DNA from: Eucommia ulmoides
Lineage: Eukaryota > Streptophyta > Magnoliopsida > Garryales > Eucommiaceae
Length of the DNA stretch: 64,000 nucleotides
Reading direction: 5' to 3'
NCBI GenBank assembly: GCA_016647705.1
Contig: CM028335.1
Coordinates: 15,955,905 to 16,019,904, forward strand
Below the pieces are notes generated by a model. It was given only the letters and a program-made list of their open reading frames with translations. It ran no database searches and was not told the DNA's origin. This document shows, piece after piece, positions 11,304 through 22,532 of this stretch (positions are counted from its first letter, which is position 1; each line of letters begins with the position of its first letter). The translations under genes and the position numbers were made by a program.

Positions 11304-12087
11304 AATCAATGAAAATAAAAATGAAACCAGCCACATCTCGGCTGGTTTGATTTATTTTGAAAAATAAATTGAAACTCACTCTGGTCAGGTAATTTTGATA
11401 TTTTTTTAATAAAAAAATATAAAGAACTCGATTTGTTTACTAGTCACACTCAATAAAAAATAAAATTTAGAGAAAATCTCGAACAATAAACGAGTAATAA
11501 TGATGAATTTTCAAAATTTCAATGATTAACGCTCAAATACAAAAATAAAAGGGTACAAGATTTTGATCTCTGGATAGATTATATAAATAGAAGGAGACAA
11601 TGTGGTCGCCCCCTACCTGTAAAAATAGACCATCAATAAATTTTGACCACCACCCTCTCTGTGCAGAGATTTTTATATTTTATTTCTATATCTACATTAC
11701 TGATTTGAATCTTACTACAACCTAAATTCAAATCAAAACTAATTTAGTTTGTTGGAATTAGAATCAAATTCTTCGAAATCCCAAGAATATTTTTCTTTCT
11801 GAGTTTTTATTTGGGTACTATTAAAAAAAATAAACTTGTTTTGTTTCTAAGAGGATTGTTCTTTATTGCTGGTTTCTGATCAAGTCCAACAACTCTTGAA
11901 AAAACTTTATCAAATCACATCTCAAGAACTACCAACTTTGAGGGTTAAGTATCGAAAGAGGTATAATTTAATTAAAGGTAAATTATTAATTTGGTCCTCC
12001 TATTTGTAGCACGTTTTCTATATGACCCTTTAATTAATTTATTTATTTATTAATATTGTCTTCCTATTTGCACACGACTTTTTATGT

Positions 12088-14110
12088 CGACCTTTTATAA
12101 AAAAAATAGGGGTTATAAGGAATGGCAAAAATATCGAAGTCAGGAGAGTTTGAAGAAGTATAAACAAACAAAAACGGAGGTGAGAAAAGTCATTAAGGAA
12201 TCAAAATTTAAAGCGTATGATAATTTATATAAAAAATTAGATACAAAAGAGAGAGATATATATTTAAACTTGCTAGGTGACATGAACGAAAGTCTAGAGA
12301 TATTGGAAGTGTCAGATGCATTAAAGAAACTGATGAAAAGGTATTGGTAATTGATGAGGAGATTATGGAATGATGGAGAAGTTATTTTTAAAGCGTATGA
12401 TAATTTATATCAAAAGTTAGATACAAAAGAGGAAGAGAAAGATATATATTTAAACTTGTTAGGCGACGTGAACGAAAGTCTAGAGATATTGGAAGTGTCA
12501 GATGCATTAAAGAAACTGATGAAAAGGTACTGGTGAAAGATGAGGAGATTATGGAACAATGATTTTTTTTTTTATAATTTATTTAATGAGGGTGACGTCG
12601 GAGAATCTAGACTTGAGTTGACTAGTTTATCTTTAGATAAAATTTATAGATTTCGTAGAAAAATTAGGGATTGAGAAGTTAGAATAGTACTAAGGAAAAT
12701 GCGAATTGGAAAAACAGTAGGGATAGATGAAATCCCTGTAGAGGTGTGAAAAAATTTGGGAGATATTGGGATAGAGTGGTTGACTAGACTTTTCAATGAC
12801 ATTTTGAGGACTAAGAAAATGCCTGATGACTGAGGAGAAGTATCTTACTGCCCATCTATAAAAATAAAGGGAATGTTCAAAGTTGCACGAACTATCGAGG
12901 TATAAAACTTATGCATCATACTAAGAAGCTTTGGGAGAAAGTGATAAAGTATATAATAAGACATGAAACGAGCATACAAGAGAACCAATTTGGATTTACT
13001 CAGGAAATTAATGAAAAAATATAGAGAAATGAAGAGAGATTTACAAATGGTATTTGTGGACCTGGAAAAGGCTTATGATAGGGTACCCAGAGAAGTTTTG
13101 TGGTGAGTTCTAAGAAACAAAAAAGGTATATAATGTGTACATCGAGATAATTAAGGATATGTATGAAGGTATAATCACTAGTGTTCGAATGGGAGGAAGC
13201 AATACTTGTGTATTTCTTATTAATACAAGTTTATATCAAGGGTCATCTTTAAGTCCTTACCTCTTCGTTCTAGTGATGGATGAGCTTACAAAATATATTC
13301 AAGATAGAGTACCTTAGAGTATGTTATTTGCAGATAACATTGTATTAGTGGACGAAAGTAAACCAAGTCTTAACACTAAGTTAGAAAGATGGAGAGAAGC
13401 GTTAGAGTCTAAATGTTTGAAGGTTAGTAGAAGTAAGACGGAATACATGCATTGCAATTTTAGTAATACATAAAGAGACGGTGGTGCAGTCAAAATTAGA
13501 GATGAGGAGGTGTCGAAAGTTTATCATTTTAGATATTTAGGTTCAATGATTCAGAGTAATGGCGAAATCGAGGAGGATATTACTCATAGAATTAAGGTAA
13601 GTTGGTTAAAGTGGAGAAATACAGTTAGAGTGATTTGTAATTGTAGGATTTCATTGAAATTTAAAGAAAAATTTTACAAAACTGCTATAAGACCAACACT
13701 TTTTTATAGTTCAGAATGTTAGGCGGTAAAAATGAATCATGTCCAGAATATTGGAGTAACAAAAATGAGGATGCTGCAGTGGATGTGGGAAGACGAGAAT
13801 GGATAAAATTAAGAACGACACTATTAGAGAGAATTTAAGAATAACACCCATCGAAGAAAAAATTGTTTACAATGGTTTGGGCATGTGCATAGAAGACCCA
13901 TGGAAGAACCAGTGAAAAAATGTGATTTAGTTCAAGTTTAGGGGACTACTGGAAAGCGAAGTAGACTTAAGAAGATGTGGGATGAGACTATTAGAAATGA
14001 TTTGGCGACATTAAATCTGACGGAGGGGATGGTCATTGATCAATCTCTATAGCATAAATGAATTCATGTAGTCGACCCTACATAAGTGGGACAAAAACTT
14101 AATTGTTGTT
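12088..14110 (+). pseudogene. RTE-type LINE ORF2, 5'-truncated and decayed
   Basis: The endonuclease is absent; coding begins in the linker before the reverse transcriptase ('SLKKYKQTKTEVRKV'). RT motifs follow in broken frames: 'VGIDEIPVEV' (about 12720), 'PIYKNKGNVQSCTNYRGIKL' (about 12850-12910), '[19 protein letters not shown]' (13044-13102, first catalytic Asp) and 'GSSLSPYLFVLVMDELTKYI' (about 13240-13300). The catalytic box reads 'MLFADNIVL' (about 13321-13347) where active enzymes have FADD, so a metal-binding Asp is now Asn. The thumb and C-terminal parts follow: 'FRYLGSMIQSNGEIEEDITH' (13528-13588), 'KEKFYKTAIRPTLFYSSEC' (ends 13719), and a 'W-GH' remnant near 13880. The end 'acataagtgggacaaaaact' then 'ttgttgttc' matches the usual RTE 3' end. 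Dead copy; family confident. Confidence 0.88.
12207..12572 (+). repeat. 180-bp tandem duplication inside the LINE linker
   Basis: The segment starting 'tttaaagcgtatgataattt' at 12207 recurs at 12387, and both copies continue through 'gaaagtctagagatattgg' and 'aaactgatgaaaaggta' to 'gaggagattatgga'. Copy 2 has 6 extra bases ('gaagag' after 'acaaaagag'). The two copies give two nearly identical short frames (12084-12350, 12351-12536). This is a private rearrangement of this LINE copy, not a family feature. Confidence 0.9.
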
Positions 14111-14952
14111 CTTTTTTTTTTTTCGCCCAGCTTCTTCGTCCGGCCAGGTTCTGTTTTAGTGTCTTCTTGTTTCTCTCTTTTCAGCTTCTCTTTCAGTTTT
14201 TTCTTGAGTTTTAGAGAGAGAGATAGTCTGAGTTTTAGAGAGAGAGAATTAGAGTTTTAAAGATAGAGAGGGTATTGCAGGGATTAATACAGGATGATAG
14301 ATAAGGGTAGGGCTTTATATAGAACTACAGAATTAATTGGGATAGGTTTGAAAATAGTGGGAGAAAAAGATGGCCACGTGGGTGTGAGGAGAGAGAGAGA
14401 GAGAGAGAGAGTCTGAGTTCATGGGCTAAAATTGTACCAATGATTCCAGTTTAGCTTGATACGCCTGAATCCAAACAAAGCAAATTCAATCATATACAAT
14501 GAGAATAACACAAGAAAATGATCTCAATTCCACAAATATGAAACCTGTTTTCTTTCCCTTGACCTTGCTGCAGACTCTCTGTTCTTTATCATCCTCTTTT
14601 CTCTCCCTTGCGCAGCCTAATCCAATGGTTCCATAAGAGGTCTTCTTCTCCCTCTCCTTAATCTTTCAACAGAAAGTTCATTTTTTAAAACAATTCCTCA
14701 AGAGCCGAAAAGGATAAACGAAAAAATGTTACATAATAGTTTATACAACCTTTAATCTTCAATCTGTCAGTCATTAAGAGCTCCATTCACTTCTTGCGGA
14801 GTCAGTGTAGCTTTTCAGGTACTCTCCACTCTGAACCCCCATAGCCCCCGCCAAAGGTTATCCGAGTTCTTTACAGAATGTAATTAAAAAAAGAAAATTC
14901 TGAAATCATATATATATATATATAAACGTAATTACTAGATCCTCATAAAACC
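14111..14952. other. Spacer with GA microsatellites
   Basis: No recognised gene. Contains 'gagagagag' clusters (14211-14265) and a clean (GA)n run (14387-14411). Around 14800-14880 the minus strand has a GC-richer patch with a short open stretch ending at a stop ('GVQSGEYLKSYTDSARSEW'). This could be the tail of an unidentified exon, but it has no supporting frame upstream. Confidence 0.4.
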
Positions 14953-15101
14953 GATATTGGAAATCCGTTTCTTGAGAGACGGATTTCCAATATTCGTTTA
15001 AAAACAAAATCTGAAAAAAACGGAAATCAATTTTCCGTTTATACATTTTTTTATTTTATATTTTTATTTCTTGACCAAAATCGGAGAAGTGGTCTCCGAT
15101 T
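14953..15101. other. Three consecutive perfect or near-perfect hairpins
   Basis: Hairpin 1: arm 'gatattggaaatccgt' (14953-14968), 10-base loop, complementary arm (14979-14993). Hairpin 2: 'aaacggaaa' (15018-15026), 5-base loop, 'tttccgttt' (15032-15040). Hairpin 3: 'aatcggaga' (15079-15087), 5-base loop, 'tctccgatt' (15093-15101). The three stems differ in sequence but share 'cgga' near the stem. Nothing coding is nearby. They could be decayed MITE pieces or structured RNA; see findings. Confidence 0.6.
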
Positions 15102-16345
15102 CTATGAAAATCTACTCTGATTCTCCACATTTTTTTTAGAAAAAATATTGATTCCTATTTTTTTGGTGTTTTTCAACCAAAAGTGTTTCTTATTTCTGTT
15201 CCCATGAATTAAAATTGAAGAGTTGTTTACACAATAAATAAAATTGAAGAGAGAAAGGTGTTTGTAAATGTGAATGAATGTTGTTTATATAGGAATATGA
15301 AAGGGGTCAAAATGTAATTTACGTTTCCAATTTTTTAGTTTTTTTTTAAATCATCTAGCTAGTACAAAGCTTGGAGTTAAGTAAGTAGTCTAATATAAAT
15401 AGTATTAATTTCAATTTGGGAGCTATTGAAAATAAAAATAATTATTTTTCTTAAATTTTTGTGTATCATTTGATGATAATTTTTTTTTTTTTTTTTTTTA
15501 TTGTTATTTGTTTTTCCATTAAAATATTCAAATCTAATTGGAATTGTTAGCGTCGTATACTTATAAAAGTAGTTGTTCGATACTGAACATGACCATATTT
15601 GATATTCTATGTCGAGAATATTGCTTATTGTCAAAATAGAATATCTAAGTTGTAATAATATATGTGATCTTTTCACTCAAGCTATTATTTATCATGTGTG
15701 TGCACTTCTATACTTTGAAAATACTATATGTTTCTCCTAGCTGTAGAACTTCAAAGGTGTTCATTTGATATAGTGAGACATACGTGATTATTCAAGTATA
15801 CAAGAAAAAATTTATTACCCTTTAGCAAGAAAAGAATTGTCCAATATGATCCATCCTCATTTACTTGAAGTCTTTGGCAGAAGCATTATGATGATTAGAA
15901 TGAGATTCTAATTGGTAGCGCATAGTAAATCAAGGATCAGGAACATATGATTAAACTAGGGTCTTGACTTTATCCTACCCTATTGAATAATTCGGGATAT
16001 AGAGATAGAAATATCGAATTGTGCGATAATTACAACTGAGTGGATTCTGTAATTAAATTTTTATCAACTGGATATAACTATGATATGTAGTTATGCGTGA
16101 TTCATAGTTGGTGGAGATGTCATAAAAAATGTTCTTTGCAAAGGGAAAAATTAAAATTGTTCTAATTTTAATTTAATAATTCATTTATAAAATAATTGAT
16201 TAATTAATTGTTTCTATTTGTCTAGTTTTTTATACAAACACAATGGAGAATGAAGTTTGACTATCCTTAAAAAGGGAATGGGTAGAATGTTGAACTATTT
16301 AAAAGTTCCAAAGTATAAATAGAGAAAAGAAGGGTTCAAGGATTT
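15102..16345. other. AT-rich spacer without recognised genes
   Basis: Contains a poly-T tract (15481-15499) and no frame longer than about 100 codons with protein-like composition. The last ~200 bases ('aaaagttccaaagtataaat', 16301-16320) look like retroelement LTR or leader DNA. The next element is inserted here, and this DNA resumes at 21654. I could not name the host element. Confidence 0.35.
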
Positions 16346-16350
16346 TGAAC

Positions 16351-18049
16351 TGATAGGTGTAAATTACCTATCTATTTTCAAACTGAATATTATTTGTTTT
16401 AGAGTACGTTTATTATGTTTTTAATATGTTTTAATATATTTTTATTCTTTTTGTATTAAAACAGGTGTGTGGGGGTGAAAAGATATGAAATCGGAGCATA
16501 AACGATCAAATCGTATCGAGAATGGTGGAAAAACAAGCAAGGAGACAATATTGTGAAAGAAGCCCATCGTCGCAGCGGTAAAGATGCAGAGAGTTGATTT
16601 CTTGCTGAACATCCACTGCCGTAGCGGTGACAATGTAGGATGTCACCAAGTCCACCGCCTTCTCCACCGCCTAGGCGAACCTTAAACCGACATACTTCAC
16701 CGCCGCAGTGGTGAATCCCACCACAGCGGTGGTGGCCTCTGCACAGTTTTAGATATTTATTTTAGATATTTTGCCTATTTAAACCCCTCTCCTCTACTCT
16801 CCTTGATCTCTCTCTGGTCATTAGAGCCCTTAGGGCTTAGTTTAGCATATAGAGAGAGAGTATAGGGAGTGCTCAAACATATCCGAAGGAGAAGATCAAC
16901 ACGCGGAGAAGGAGAATCGATCGGTGGACGATTTTAGCGGCTAATATTCGGATATCGGCTAAGTTCATCCGTTTTTCCTTTTATTTCTTATCTTCGATAT
17001 ATGTTTGAGCATATTTAGTCTAGTTTCAATTGTATAAATGGCTATGGCCATAGGTTAAACACGGATTATGTATGGGATTAATATCGTTTATAAAAATATA
17101 GTTTTGGTTGAGTTGTGTTTCTCTGATGAATGTTCTTCAATATTTGAGTGTGTTTATCATATTGTTTATTTATTACTCTTAGAATGATAAATGGAGAATA
17201 CCGGGTTTGACAAATCCCGGATTTGGATTATAATAAACAAACGCGACGATCCAATAACCCTATCGGGGTTAGGATTGTGGACAATCTACGACGTTAGGGC
17301 AAGACTCACGTGACCTAAAGTCGTTAAGACATTGAGGGAGATTTATTCGTTGACTCGAAGTCATGTATTCCCCCGTCTTACACTCGGGAGAGGTGGCGGA
17401 GGAGTTTTAGAACTGAGATTGTCGATAGGGTAAACACAACGCATGAAATCAATGACGTTGGGGGGAGACTCACGTGACCTAGAGTCGTTAAGACGTTGAG
17501 GGGGACTTATTCGTTGACACCAAATCGCATCATATCCCCCATCTTACACTTGGGAGAGGTGGCGAGGGAGTTTATGAATTGAGATTTTGTGTGTAATCGA
17601 TGACGTTAGGGCAAGACTCATGCAACTTAGGGTCGTTAAGACGTTGAGGAAGACTTTTTCGTTGACACGAAATTGTGTATTCCCCTGTCTTACACTCAGG
17701 AGAGGTGGCGGAGGAGTTTTAGATATCGAGATTATCGAATAGGTCAAATACCATTATTGTAGATTAAATGAAATCAAACATGTTTAAGTAAATAAAGTTA
17801 ATCCCTAGATAATCCATCCCATAACTATCTCGTATTAGTAATTAGTATAGTAAATTAGTATTTTAGTATTAGTATTAAATTATATTCCATTTTTGTCGCC
17901 TAGATAAGGTCGGGTTATGACAATCGTGGTACTCGATAGTAATCTCAACCAATCCCTGTAAATACGATACCCGACCGAAAGGTTCATTATACTAAAACTT
18001 GATCCGTACGCTTGCGGTAAAAGTGGCAGCGCATAAATTGCGGCCACCA
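16351..18049 (+). repeat. 5' LTR of the pol-less element, with three internal ~150-165-bp tandem repeats
   Basis: Starts 'tgataggtgtaaattacc' and ends 'gcggccacca'. U3 carries GC-rich 'cgccgcagcggtg'-type imperfect palindromes (about 16565-16740). A TATA-like 'tatttaaa' (16776-16783) precedes a CT-rich likely start region. Downstream lie three tandem copies beginning 'gacgttagggcaagactcac' at about 17289, 17454 and 17602. Each contains 'gtcgttaagac', 'cgttgac' and 'cttacactcgggagaggtgg'. The same array is in the 3' LTR and in the inverted LTR at 62.1-63.8 kb, so it is a family trait. Confidence 0.92.
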
Positions 18050-19967
18050 AGTTTTTGGCACCGTTGCCAGGGATTGGTTGTTATCATATTCAGTTTCCGA
18101 CAACGTTCACTAAGTTATTGGCACCATTACCGGGGATTGGCAAATGAGTGTTATTATCAATATTGTGAGTAAATAACTTGATTTTAATTTAGGCATTTTT
18201 TAGTGTTTATAATTTTTGTTTTGTAGTTTTATTTTTGTTTTCCGGCAGGATGCTTGAAGATGTTAGATCGACAGGTACTCTTGTGTTCCTTTCATTGCAA
18301 AATCTCGCCAGTCTTGAGGGCATGTGTCGGGCCGAGGACATTAAACCAAGTGCTTCTTGGGAGGCAACCCAAGATAAAAAATAAGTTAAATCTATCTCTG
18401 TCAATTTGAAACGGAGACGAGATCCTCTCGCCTCCTAGGTACGTGTTCTAAACCCCCTTCTTCAATATCATGCTATATACTGTCATTGGAATCGCTGACG
18501 GGTTGTTTTAGGCAATGCCTATGTAAAGTTGGTGGTGATGTGTAGTATGTTTTAGTATGTGTTTATGTTATTAGTTAAGTTTTACTGTTTTTATCGTGTG
18601 CATGCTTGTTTAGGATTATTTAGTTTAGTTTAGTTGTTGTTTTGTGCTGAGTTTTGACATCATCTGGGCCTTTACCTGATGATGATTCTGTCCCCTGATT
18701 GTTTATTGAGGTCGAGCGTAACGTTCATTCATGTGTGTTCTGTGTGCTTAACGTATCGTCTTAGTAAAAGTTATTGTAGATCCTAAATGCACGAGCACGT
18801 AAACTCAACAGAGCACTATCTAATTGATTTGAAACCGAATTTCCTTCACTCAATTTCTTGACAATAGGGATTCTATAACTTGATTTGGGGGAAATTCGAG
18901 GCGAAATCCTAGGCGAGGTAGTTTAGAAGATATGATTTAGGCATTCATTTGATCGCTTGAGCCTTTCTGAAGCCTACCATGTAATATCATTATCCCTCGT
19001 TACCCTGTTGAAGCCAAAATGCCAATTCAATTTCTGAACATTTATAAAATACCCTAGCCGATTGAACTTTTTCCAAACCTTTATCGCTAAACCAAAGGCA
19101 CAACGTGAGTGAATCAAGTCAACATTTCGCTACTTGACGTGAGCAGTTGGGTTTAAGGCGAACTTCTAAATTGGTTCGGTATTCGAGTACTCGCTTGTCG
19201 TTCATATTTTTACACACTCCGAAAATTGTAGAAATTCGAATGAGTTTGGGGGTGTGTTACTTAATTCTTTTTGCACACTCCTAAAATTTAAATATTCGAA
19301 CGAGTTTAGGGGTGTGTTATGTAAAAAAAATAAAAATTACATTTCTTTTTGACATGACAAGTGAGTACGACGTTTTTAAACGTATGTTCAGGGTTGTATC
19401 TAATTAAACTATGGGGTTTCGAGTGTGAGTGTGCCAGCTATGTGCCTCAGGTAACGTTAAGTTAACGACGTTAACCTATTTTCTATTCAAATTTACCCTT
19501 GGCCATTATTCCAAAATCGAACCAAAACCTACTGATCTTCATGAACCTCCGAGCCTACATTAGTGGATAATAGATCCCGGGTCAGACGTATGAATTTTCT
19601 ATACCTTAAAAGTTTTAGTCATGAACTATATTAAGGGATAATCCCGTCTAATCAATGGATAGTAGTATATTTGAGTTTAATCACACACACACACACACTT
19701 AAACATGATCTAGAATGACGCTTATTATTTTTAAACGTTGAAATTCTAGAACACCACATGGTGTGATTTATGCTTGAACTTGATAGGATTGGGGGCCGAT
19801 GAGGGAAAATCTTTCGGCCGGTAGATGATAATCAAAACCTACACATTTTTGCTTTTAGTATTTTTTTCATTTTTAGTTTTCAATTTCGTAATTAGTTTTT
19901 TTATATTTTCTTGTACTGTGTGGGTGTTTTGCTCGAGGACTAGCAAAATTCTGAGTTTGGGGGTATT
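18050..19967 (+). other. Internal region of the pol-less element (PBS, leader, post-pol 3' region)
   Basis: Non-coding. The primer-binding site 'tggcaccgttgccagggatt' (from 18056) is followed 63 bp later by a second, diverged copy (from 18119, 'tggcaccattaccggggatt'), so the leader holds a tandem PBS duplication. After about 18240 the sequence jumps to post-pol DNA. At 19200-19320 there is a ~62-bp tandem duplication, each copy containing 'acacactc(c)' and 'gagttt(g/a)ggggtgtgtta'. It ends with a polypurine-like tract 'gagtttgggggtatt' (19953-19967). (AC)n at 19682-19698. Confidence 0.8.
18056..18140 (+). promoter_or_regulatory. Duplicated primer-binding site
   Basis: Two tRNA-primer sites in direct repeat, starting at 18056 and 18119. 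Both begin TGGCACC and continue '(g/a)tt(g/a)cc(a/g)gggatt'. From memory of the family, Athila-type elements have TGGCGCCGTTGCCGGGGA, a match to tRNA-Asp. The first site lies directly after the LTR, as required for minus-strand priming; the second is likely a non-functional copy. Confidence 0.75.
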
Positions 19968-21648
19968 TGATAGGTGTAAATTACCTATCTATTTCTAAAC
20001 CGAATATTGTTAGTTTTCGAGTAAGTTTATTACGTTTTTAATATGTTTTAATATGTTTTTATTCTTTTTGTATTAAAACAGGTATATGGGGTGAAAAGAT
20101 ATGAAATTGGAGCATAAATGATCAAATCGTATCGAGAGCGGTCGGAGAACGGTGGAAAAACAAGCAAGGAGACAATATTGTGAAAGAAGCCCACCGCCGT
20201 GGCATCCAGACCTCCGCCGTGGTGGTAAATATACAGAGAGTTGATTTCTTGTTGAACGTCCACCATTGTGGTAGTGACAATGCAGGATGTCACCAAGTCC
20301 ACCGCCTAGGAAAACCTTAAACCGACATACTCCATCGCCGCAGCGCTGCCCTCTGCAGAGTTTTAGATATTTTGCCTATTTAAACCCCTCTCCTCTCCTC
20401 TCCTTGATCTCTCTCCAGCCATTAGATCCCTTAGGGCTTAGTTTAGCATATAGAGAGAGTATGGAGAGTGCTCAAACATATCTGAAGGAGAAGATCAACA
20501 CGCGGAGAAGGAGAATCAATCGGTGGACAGTTTTAGCGGCTAATCTTCGGATATCGGCTAAGTTCATCCATTTTTCCTTTTATTTCTTATCTTCGATATA
20601 TGTTTGAGCATGATTAGCCTAGTTTCAATTGTATAAACGGTTATGGCCATAGGTTAAACATGGATTATGTATGGGATTAATATCGTTTATAAAAACGTAG
20701 TTTTGGTTGAGTTGTGTTTCTTTGATGAATGTTTTTCAATGTTTAAGTGTGTTTATCATATTGTTTGTTTATTATGCTTAGAATGATAAATGGAGAATAC
20801 GGGGTTTGACAAATTCCGGATTCAGATTAGAATAAACAAATGCCATGATCCAATAACCCGGTTGGGGTTAGGATTGTGGACAATCTATGACGTTGGGGCA
20901 AGACTCACGTGACCTAGGGTCGTTAAGATGTTGAGGGGGACTTCTTCATTGACTCAAAGTCATGTATTCCCCTATCTTACACTCGGGAGAGGTGGCGGGA
21001 GAGTTTTAGAACTAAGATTGTCGATAGGGTAAACACAACACATGAAATCAATGACGTTGGGACGAGACTCACGTGACCTAGAGTTGTTAAGACGTTGAGA
21101 AAGACTTGTTCGTTGACATGAAGTCGCGTCATATCCTTCGTCTTACACTCGGGAGAGGCGGCGAAGGAGTTTACGAACTTAGATTTTGTGTGTAATCGAT
21201 GACATTGGGGCAAGAATCACGCAACCTAGGGTCGTTAAGACATTGAGGGGGACTTCTTCGTTGACATGAAGTTGTGTATTCCCTCGTCTTACACTCGGGA
21301 GAGGTGGCGGAGGAGTTTTAGATACCGAGATTGTCGAATAGGTCGAATACCATTATTGTAGACTAAATGAAATCAAACACGTTTAAGTAAATAAAGTTAA
21401 TCCCTAGATAATCCACCCCATAACTATCTCGTATTAGTAATTAGTATAATAAATTAGTATTTTAGTATTAGTATTAAATTATATTCCATTTTTGTCGCCT
21501 ACATAAAGTCGGGTTATAACAATCGCGGTACTCGATAGTAATTTTAACCAATATCTGTGGATACGATACCTAATCGAAAGGTCCATTATATTAAAACTTG
21601 ATCCGTACGCTTGCGATGAAAGTGACAGTGCATAAATTGCGGCCACCA
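19968..21648 (+). repeat. 3' LTR of the pol-less element
   Basis: Starts 'tgataggtgtaaattacc' and ends 'gcggccacca', like the 5' LTR. TATA-like 'tatttaaa' at 20377-20384. It has lost part of the GC-rich U3 segment around 20330 relative to the 5' LTR ('cgccgcagcgctgccctct'), which explains the slightly shorter length (1,681 versus 1,699 bp). It carries the same triple tandem array (about 20889-21300). Confidence 0.92.
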
Positions 21649-21653
21649 TGAAC

Positions 21654-22527
21654 CAAGGACAATATTTATAATAGGGAAGCTATCATATTGACGCCCCACC
21701 TTGTAAAATTGATCCATTAAAATATGTCTTGTATAATCTTTGTTTTCCTTCGATTGCTTTGTCAATTTGATTTTTATTTATCACATAGAATCAAATTGAA
21801 CCTTATTCAGAATATGATTCTTAGATAATCAGTAGGCAACATTCAAATGGATTTCTTTATGTAGATATTGTTAGAGGCAGGACAGTTGTGTCGCTATTCA
21901 GATATTGCTACTCTTAAAAATATTAGGGGTGGATTTCCGACCAAAACAACACAATCCCACATAATTAGATTTAATATTATCGGTATTGTAGACCCAAAGA
22001 TAGGGTAGATTATGATATGGGTAGCTTGGAATGTAATCAATATGTAACATCTTAACAAATAAGAGAGAGAGTAGATGATGATCTAGGTAGTCTAGAATGC
22101 AATTAGTTTGTATCATCTTAACAAATTTTTTAGTTGGGTATCTCTTAGCTAGATCTTCTAAACACTACAAAAAACAACCATCTTTTTTTAATTTTCTATT
22201 AAAAATAAATAAGTAAATAATAAAAAATAAAATAAAAATTAAAAAATATAAAATAAGAGAGAGGTAGTGGAAAATTAAAAAAAAAAAACAATGAAATAAA
22301 CAATAAAAATATGTTATTGTGGGAGTATTTGCCAACAATACACCCTCTATGCAACTCATCAAAAACTTGGAGTGCAGAAATAAAAGTAATTAGCTAACTA
22401 AATTGTTCTTTTAACTAATTTGTTAGATATTGTTAGTTAGTTGTTAGTATTGCTTGAGAACGGATTTGTAACTAGAAAGAGAGAGGATTGATAATTTTTA
22501 CCTCTATATATAGGGCAACTTTGTATT
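21654..22527. other. Spacer, continuation of the DNA left of 16346
   Basis: No recognised gene. A near-duplicated phrase 'gtagatgatgatctaggtag'/'tagattatgatatgggtag', each followed by 'aatg(t/c)aat' and 'catcttaacaaat', makes a ~70-bp imperfect tandem pair (about 22005-22130). An A-rich stretch runs 22180-22310. The tail 'gttagatattgttagttag' to 'ctatatatagggcaact' (22421-22520) resembles the inside of a copia LTR with a TATA box, but its other end was not found. Confidence 0.35.
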
Positions 22528-22532
22528 AAAAT

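Larger units (their letters stand above)
9767..11905. repeat. Copy 2 of the ~1.47-kb tandem duplication
   Basis: Continuous counterpart of 4525-5674 plus 9368-9691, joined end to end with copy 1 by a 75-bp spacer (9692-9766). It lacks the 3.69-kb insertion of copy 1, which shows that the insertion came after the duplication or was not duplicated. It has its own 673-bp insertion (10094-10766) that copy 1 lacks. Base differences between copies are frequent (for example 'acatctcggctagtttg' versus 'acatctcggctggtttg'), so the duplication is not recent. Confidence 0.85.
16351..21648 (+). mobile_element. Complete pol-less LTR element (LARD-like, Athila/Tat-type gypsy derivative)
   Basis: Two long direct LTRs (16351-18049 and 19968-21648) flank a 1.9-kb internal region. 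A perfect 5-bp TSD 'tgaac' lies outside (16346-16350 and 21649-21653). A primer-binding site follows the left LTR and a G-rich polypurine tract precedes the right LTR. The internal region has no gag or pol. It does retain the post-pol motif 'tgcttcttgggaggcaaccc' (about 18350-18370), which in Athila-related plant gypsy elements lies just after the pol reading frame. It is therefore a large-deletion derivative that would depend on enzymes from a relative. LTRs differ at about 14 of their first 170 aligned bases (counted by eye), so the insertion is old. Confidence 0.93.

Noticed and set aside
14800-14880. Possible 3'-terminal exon on the minus strand
   Set aside because: Only about 20 sense codons before a stop, no upstream frame and no recognised family.
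22163-22175. 'cactacaaaaaac', a possible CACTA transposon end
   Set aside because: No inverted partner ending 'ttgtagtg' was found in the window and no 3-bp TSD could be read; a single 12-base match is weak in A-rich DNA.
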